Positions 60,155 through 64,000 of a stretch of 64,000 bases of DNA are shown piece after piece; position 1 is the first letter of the stretch; the number at the start of each line of letters is the position of its first letter. Source of the DNA: Candidatus Uabimicrobium amorphum (GTDB taxonomy: Bacteria > Planctomycetota > Uabimicrobiia > Uabimicrobiales > Uabimicrobiaceae); assembly GCF_009002475.1 (NCBI RefSeq), contig NZ_AP019860.1, positions 4,464,001-4,528,000 of the forward strand, given 5' to 3'. Made by a program: the position numbers and the translations under genes. The notes below the pieces were generated by a model. The model searched no databases. It was not told the origin of the DNA and saw nothing but the letters and a program-made list of their open reading frames with translations.

Positions 60155-61882
60155 ATGAAAAATATAATAATATCTATTCTTACTTTTTTACTACTACTTG
60201 GATGTGATAACGCTACTTCTAAGGGGAATGCAAACAACGATACGCGAAGTATCAAAAAAAACGAAGCCACTAAAAATCCAGGTAAAGTAAAAGAAATAGT
60301 TGTAAAACGTGACGCTATACAAGAAGAATCCGAACAACGTCCTGTAAGAGCGAAGGTGAAAAAAATTGCAGGAAAGCGCAAGCTCATGCAAAATTTAGCC
60401 GCCGCTAAACCAGCACAACCACCGGTTGCGCAGCCAGCTCCTGCCGATCCTTCCATGAACAAGCAACAACCAGAACACAACACCGAAGATTACAACCACA
60501 TCGTGGAAAATCCATTTATTAAGGTTAGCGATGATCCACTTTCGACTTTCTCGATTGATGTAGATACGGCTTCATATGCAAACGTAAGACGTTTTCTCAA
60601 TCGCAACAGTATGCCTCCTAAAGATGCTGTACGCTTAGAAGAAATGATCAACTACTTTTCTTATGACTACCCAGCTCCTAACGATGATACGCCTTTCTCT
60701 GTCAGCACAGAGATTTCTTCTTGCCCATGGAATGCTAAAAATCGCTTGGCACGTATTGGGCTTAAAGGAAAAGAAATTTCTCGCGACGATAAAAAATTTA
60801 GCAATTTAGTTTTTCTTCTCGATGTGTCTGGATCGATGAACTATGGTAACAAACTACCACTTCTCAAAAAAGCATTGAAGATGTTAGTAGAAAACTTGGG
60901 AGAAAATGATCGCGTTGCAATTGTTGTATATGCAGGTGCTGCTGGTTTAGTGTTGCCATCGACCCCTTGTGACAACAAACAAGCGATTATTGAGTCCTTG
61001 GATAAACTTCGCGCAGGTGGTTCTACAAATGGTGGGCAAGGAATTAAGTTGGCATACGATGTTGCCATTCAAAATTACATTGAAGGTGGCATTAATCGCG
61101 TTCTTCTTGCTACCGATGGTGATTTTAATGTAGGTATCACTGATCAAGGGTCTTTGGTTCGCTTTATCCAAGAAAAAGCCAAGAGTAATGTTTTTTTAAC
61201 AGTACTTGGTTTTGGAATGGGCAATTACAATGATGCTCTTCTTGAACAAATCGCGAATAAAGGAAATGGTAACTACTATTACATTGACAATGTGAAAGAA
61301 GCACGCAAAGTTCTTGTGGAACAAGTAGGGGGAACTCTTGTTACCATCGCCAAAGATGTAAAAATCCAAATTGAATTCAATCCTCTTGTGGTGGGATCAT
61401 ATCGCTTAATCGGCTACGAAAATCGCATACTTCGTCACCAAGATTTTAACGATGATACCAAAGATGCCGGTGAAATAGGCGCTGGGCACACGGTGACAGC
61501 ACTTTATGAGATCGTACCAAAAGGTAAAGATTCTCAAGGAAACGTGGATGATTTAAAGTATCAAAGTAAACAGCCCACACAAGCGGCACAAAGTAATGAA
61601 ATGATGACGGTAAAATTGCGTTACAAGCAACCGGAAGGTGATAAAAGCAAGTTACTCACTTTCCCTATTACCGATAAAGGTGCTAAACTAAAGGACGCAT
61701 CTCAGGATTTTGTTTTTTCTTCTGCTGTGGCTTCTTTCGGAATGTTATTACGCGATTCAAAATACAAAGGCAATATGAATTATGATTTTGTTCTGGAATT
61801 AGCCGCAGAGAGTAAAGGAAAGGACAGTTACCGCGAAGAATTTGTAGAATTGGTGAAAAAAGCGCAAGCTTTAAATAAGTAA
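60155..61882 (+). CDS. von Willebrand factor A-domain lipoprotein (YfbK-like)
   Basis: A 575-aa lipoprotein with lipobox LLGC (Cys17) and AGGAGA site at ATG 60155. A basic linker is followed by the YfbK-type N-terminal module (NPFIKVSDDPLSTFSIDVDTASYAN) and the VWA domain with MIDAS residues DVSGSMN, Thr in GGSTNGG and Asp in TDGDFNVG. The C-terminal domain has the DUF3520-like GAGHTVTALYEIVP. It binds proteins or surfaces through a metal-dependent VWA fold; role inferred to be envelope or adhesion. Confidence 0.92.
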   Translation: MKNIIISILTFLLLLGCDNATSKGNANNDTRSIKKNEATKNPGKVKEIVVKRDAIQEESEQRPVRAKVKKIAGKRKLMQNLAAAKPAQPPVAQPAPADPSMNKQQPEHNTEDYNHIVENPFIKVSDDPLSTFSIDVDTASYANVRRFLNRNSMPPKDAVRLEEMINYFSYDYPAPNDDTPFSVSTEISSCPWNAKNRLARIGLKGKEISRDDKKFSNLVFLLDVSGSMNYGNKLPLLKKALKMLVENLGENDRVAIVVYAGAAGLVLPSTPCDNKQAIIESLDKLRAGGSTNGGQGIKLAYDVAIQNYIEGGINRVLLATDGDFNVGITDQGSLVRFIQEKAKSNVFLTVLGFGMGNYNDALLEQIANKGNGNYYYIDNVKEARKVLVEQVGGTLVTIAKDVKIQIEFNPLVVGSYRLIGYENRILRHQDFNDDTKDAGEIGAGHTVTALYEIVPKGKDSQGNVDDLKYQSKQPTQAAQSNEMMTVKLRYKQPEGDKSKLLTFPITDKGAKLKDASQDFVFSSAVASFGMLLRDSKYKGNMNYDFVLELAAESKGKDSYREEFVELVKKAQALNK

Positions 61883-61904
61883 TTAAGCAACTTGGCAGTT
61901 GAAG

Positions 61905-61930
61905 AAAACTCCCGTTTCGGGAGTTTTTTT
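61905..61930. terminator. Bidirectional terminator
   Basis: AAAACTCCCG/CGGGAGTTTT with loop TTT and seven T residues on the right. It serves both the VWA gene and the convergent NTF2-like gene. Confidence 0.88.
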
Positions 61931-61931
61931 A

Positions 61932-62393
61932 TTAATGGCTATAAGGTATAGCAGAATGGTGCAGTTGTATTTTTAGTTTTCCTTCGTTATCGCGAACATA
62001 TACGAAAGAATATTCTACTTTTACTTCTGTGTCATCCATCGTTGTGAAGTAGTAATTGCCCATTGCAAATGCAATATCTTGTTTACAAACAACATCTGTA
62101 TTTTCAAATCGAACACTCTTCCAAGGTTCTAATGCAAAACCTTTATCTTCATCGTATTCTGAATCACGACCTACAAAATAAGACAATGCACTTTTTAAAT
62201 TACTTCTAAACTGCTTAACTGATGCCTTCGTTGGGCAAAATAGCAAAGATGCGCCGTCATCTAGTAAGTAGTGACTTTTGATCATTGCCTCAGCGCGATC
62301 ACGAGACTCTTCCCATGTTTCTCCGGCACCAACGTTAACCAAAGATGTTCCCCAAGATTCTTGGGCTGCTTCAACTTCACTTCTTTCAATCAT
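61932..62393 (-). CDS. NTF2/CaMKII-association-like protein
   Basis: A 153-aa protein of the NTF2-like fold. It has a helical start, AMGNYYFTTMDDTEVKVEYSFVYVRD in the middle, and the C-terminal KIQLHHSAIPY motif characteristic of bacterial CaMKII-association-domain-like proteins. Related bacterial proteins are sometimes mislabelled as phosphoribosyl-AMP cyclohydrolase. The start has GGAG 8 nt upstream. The ligand is unknown. Confidence 0.78.
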   Translation of the reverse strand: MIERSEVEAAQESWGTSLVNVGAGETWEESRDRAEAMIKSHYLLDDGASLLFCPTKASVKQFRSNLKSALSYFVGRDSEYDEDKGFALEPWKSVRFENTDVVCKQDIAFAMGNYYFTTMDDTEVKVEYSFVYVRDNEGKLKIQLHHSAIPYSH

Positions 62394-62553
62394 TCGTTTG
62401 CTCCATTGTTAAGATTAAGAAATTTACACTAAGATTAAAATATTGGATAATAGGGGAAGAATCAACTAAAATTTTTGAAATTGTATTAAGTGTAAGCGCT
62501 AGTAAGATTGTTTCTTACAACATTTATTGGTTAACTGTCAGAAAGGGTTGTTT

Positions 62554-63606
62554 ATGAAATTACATTATTTTATTTTGAGTTTTATTTTACTGGGTGGTTT
62601 GCTTGCGAAAGAAAAAAATATTCTTGTTTTGGGATACTGGCCACCGACAAATGCAATTGTACAAGATTTTAGTAATGATGCTGCTCTAAATCCTGGAGGT
62701 TGGAAAGGAAAAAATTGGCAAAATCTCGGTTACGATATCTATTCTTTTTTTCCTACGTTTCCCAAGGGGGTAAAAGGAGAAAATGGACGTGGGGAGGGAA
62801 ACTTGGAAGTAGATTACCAGGACACTTCGCGCGATTTTTGGAAAGTGGTTGAACGGATAAAACCCCATGCGATTATTGCTTTTGGTTTGGGACGGGGGCC
62901 ATGGGAAATTGAATTTAACGCGCGTAATCTAGCAGTAGAAAATTGGCGTAAGGATTATTTAATTCCGCAGTTTCCTCTCACAAAGCCCGATGTTACGCGT
63001 GCCGATAATTTTACTCTTCACTCGACGCTTCCGGTTGCAAAAATTGCAGAGAAAGTAAATGCCGCGGATTTGGGTTTTAAGGCTTGGGTCGATTGGCAGG
63101 GAGATCCTGGACGTTTTTTGTGTGAGTACATGGCCTATCATGTTATGTGGTACCAGAGTTTACATCGTAACGGAAAAGATGCTTGTTTAGCAGCTGGATT
63201 TATCCATGTTGGCGGCGAAGTGGATGTTACTTCGGGCAAAAAAGCTCTTGAAATTACTTTGCAGGAAACCATCGCACATATCAAAGCAAAACACAAAAAA
63301 ACACAGTCATTGCTCGAAATATTACAACAGCAACAGCAAAAGAAAATTTATGTGACATGCGTTGAAGATCACGAGGTACTTCAGAAATTACTGCCAACAA
63401 CAGAAAAAGGCGTTTTCTATCGTTATTTGGGTAAAAATTTACAAAATCTTAATGGGCAAAGCTCACGATTTTTTACCAGTGATGCAAATGCTACTTTTAC
63501 CGGTCAATACCTAAATGGAGTGGAGGTTTATGCCATAAACGTAGAGCACGAACAAAAAATTCCGTATGTGGATTTGAAATTAGGTAGGTCTTTGTTGGAC
63601 GATTAA
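62554..63606 (+). CDS. Exported peptidase C15-like protein
   Basis: A 350-aa protein with a signal peptide (about 4-16, cleavage near LLA-KE). The pyroglutamyl-peptidase I (C15) pattern follows: PWEIEFNARNLA with the Glu, GDPGRFLCEYMAYH with the Cys and AGFIHVGGEVD with the His. Standard C15 enzymes are about 215 aa and cytoplasmic; this one is longer and exported. AAAGGG supports ATG 62554. It may remove N-terminal pyroglutamate from periplasmic proteins or have diverged. A hairpin follows. Confidence 0.8.
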   Translation: MKLHYFILSFILLGGLLAKEKNILVLGYWPPTNAIVQDFSNDAALNPGGWKGKNWQNLGYDIYSFFPTFPKGVKGENGRGEGNLEVDYQDTSRDFWKVVERIKPHAIIAFGLGRGPWEIEFNARNLAVENWRKDYLIPQFPLTKPDVTRADNFTLHSTLPVAKIAEKVNAADLGFKAWVDWQGDPGRFLCEYMAYHVMWYQSLHRNGKDACLAAGFIHVGGEVDVTSGKKALEITLQETIAHIKAKHKKTQSLLEILQQQQQKKIYVTCVEDHEVLQKLLPTTEKGVFYRYLGKNLQNLNGQSSRFFTSDANATFTGQYLNGVEVYAINVEHEQKIPYVDLKLGRSLLDD

Positions 63607-63615
63607 GCCGTCTTT

Positions 63616-63662
63616 GGGAGGAGATGCTCATAATCCATAGTGGATTGGATTATAGCACTCCC
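63616..63662 (+). terminator. Hairpin after the C15-like gene
   Basis: GGGAG/CTCCC outside and ATAATCCA/TGGATTAT inside, with a bulged middle and no T-run directly after it. Confidence 0.5.
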
Positions 63663-63734
63663 TTATACTGCAATAAGGCGACTAAAACTCATATATATTT
63701 CTCAATAAAAAAACTTCTTAAAAAATTTTGGTTC

Positions 63735-63929
63735 TTATGCTGGTAAACAGCTTAGTCTATCTAGACGTGCGTATATAGCTTCTACACAAAAAAGAACAAA
63801 ATAACGACAAGATAGAATAGTTAATGCAATTGTATCAAAATTTATTGCATTACCAGAAGAATACAAACAATAACTTAAAACTAGCAAACAGATGATTAAT
63901 TTTATCAAACATGATTTTAAAGCTTTCAT
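63735..63929 (-). CDS. 64-aa membrane protein, paralogue 2
   Basis: Same size and pattern as the protein at 58983-59177: two TM helices, KSCLIKL at the start, LSYC and LSCRYF between or within helices, YARLDR near the C-terminus. AGGAG lies 8 nt upstream. Repetition of the same short protein 4.7 kb apart, with ribosome sites on both, shows these are real genes. Function unknown. Confidence 0.8.
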   Translation of the reverse strand: MKALKSCLIKLIICLLVLSYCLYSSGNAINFDTIALTILSCRYFVLFCVEAIYARLDRLSCLPA

Positions 63930-64000
63930 TTACTTTCTCCTTTCAAAATAATTTAATTGTCAATTGTGTAAATATAGTAACATATCATTTTACATTGCAC

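Noticed and set aside
1..64000. tRNA, rRNA, prophage or transposase genes
   Set aside because: Looked for cloverleaf-type T-loop motifs, integrase/terminase-like and DDE-transposase-like proteins and saw none; a covariance search was not possible.

Overview
The window reads as a chromosomal segment of a low-GC, Gram-negative bacterium of the PVC/Planctomycetota type. The evidence is several Ser/Thr kinases fused to TPR/HEAT repeats or membrane anchors, a pseudopilin-like secreted protein with the PVC-type ending, an Npt-type nucleotide-transporter homologue, YceK, META and HEAT lipoproteins, a tetraheme cytochrome c554-like protein and an ECF sigma/anti-sigma pair. A deep planctomycete lineage such as Candidatus Uabimicrobium would fit, but that is inference from gene content. 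No tRNA, rRNA, prophage, IS transposase or CRISPR array was found.

Layout. 0-5 kb: YHS and META lipoproteins converging on a shared terminator, a block of three 91-bp palindromic repeats, a two-TM channel-like RCK protein, and a sodium:solute symporter with a small partner. 5.2-10.7 kb: RNase P RNA (rnpB), then hrpA and a GT4 glycosyltransferase. 10.7-19.4 kb: small secreted and unknown proteins, a PglD/NeuD-type acetyltransferase, a roughly 330-bp inverted-repeat element, then a leftward group (obg, membrane protein, YihY/BrkB, metallophosphoesterase, TPR protein, VanZ). 19.6-24.5 kb: a rightward envelope or polysaccharide operon (hydrolase, GT4, NUDIX, UDP-glucose dehydrogenase, CDP-alcohol phosphatidyltransferase). 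24.6-30.6 kb: a TPR/degenerate-receiver protein, an Npt-like transporter split by a -1 frame change at a canonical slippery heptamer, and a tail-specific protease. 30.7-36.1 kb: pseudopilin, subtilase, YceK lipoprotein, a DUF4437 cupin divergent from an HxlR regulator with a palindromic operator candidate, and an ECF sigma factor with an anti-sigma factor whose periplasmic part looks like GspG. 36.1-36.5 kb: second copy of the inverted-repeat element.

36.5-46.2 kb, minus strand: the most unusual locus. Eight tightly packed genes encode an Ig-like/PsbP-like lipoprotein, a HEAT lipoprotein, a membrane Ser/Thr kinase, an unknown protein, a cytochrome b6-like membrane protein keeping only one of its two heme-ligand pairs, a pseudokinase lacking all three catalytic signatures, a GrpE-like protein and a short Hsp70. 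They may form one envelope-linked signalling/chaperone unit (inference).

46.3-64 kb: a Leu-dehydrogenase-like protein lacking both signature lysines, a glutaredoxin, a dicarboxylate symporter, an MDR oxidoreductase, a CHASE4 hybrid histidine kinase, a tetraheme cytochrome, a 1290-aa Ser/Thr kinase with TPR/HEAT repeats, two paralogous 64-aa membrane proteins, a VWA/YfbK lipoprotein, an NTF2-fold protein and an exported C15-peptidase-like protein.
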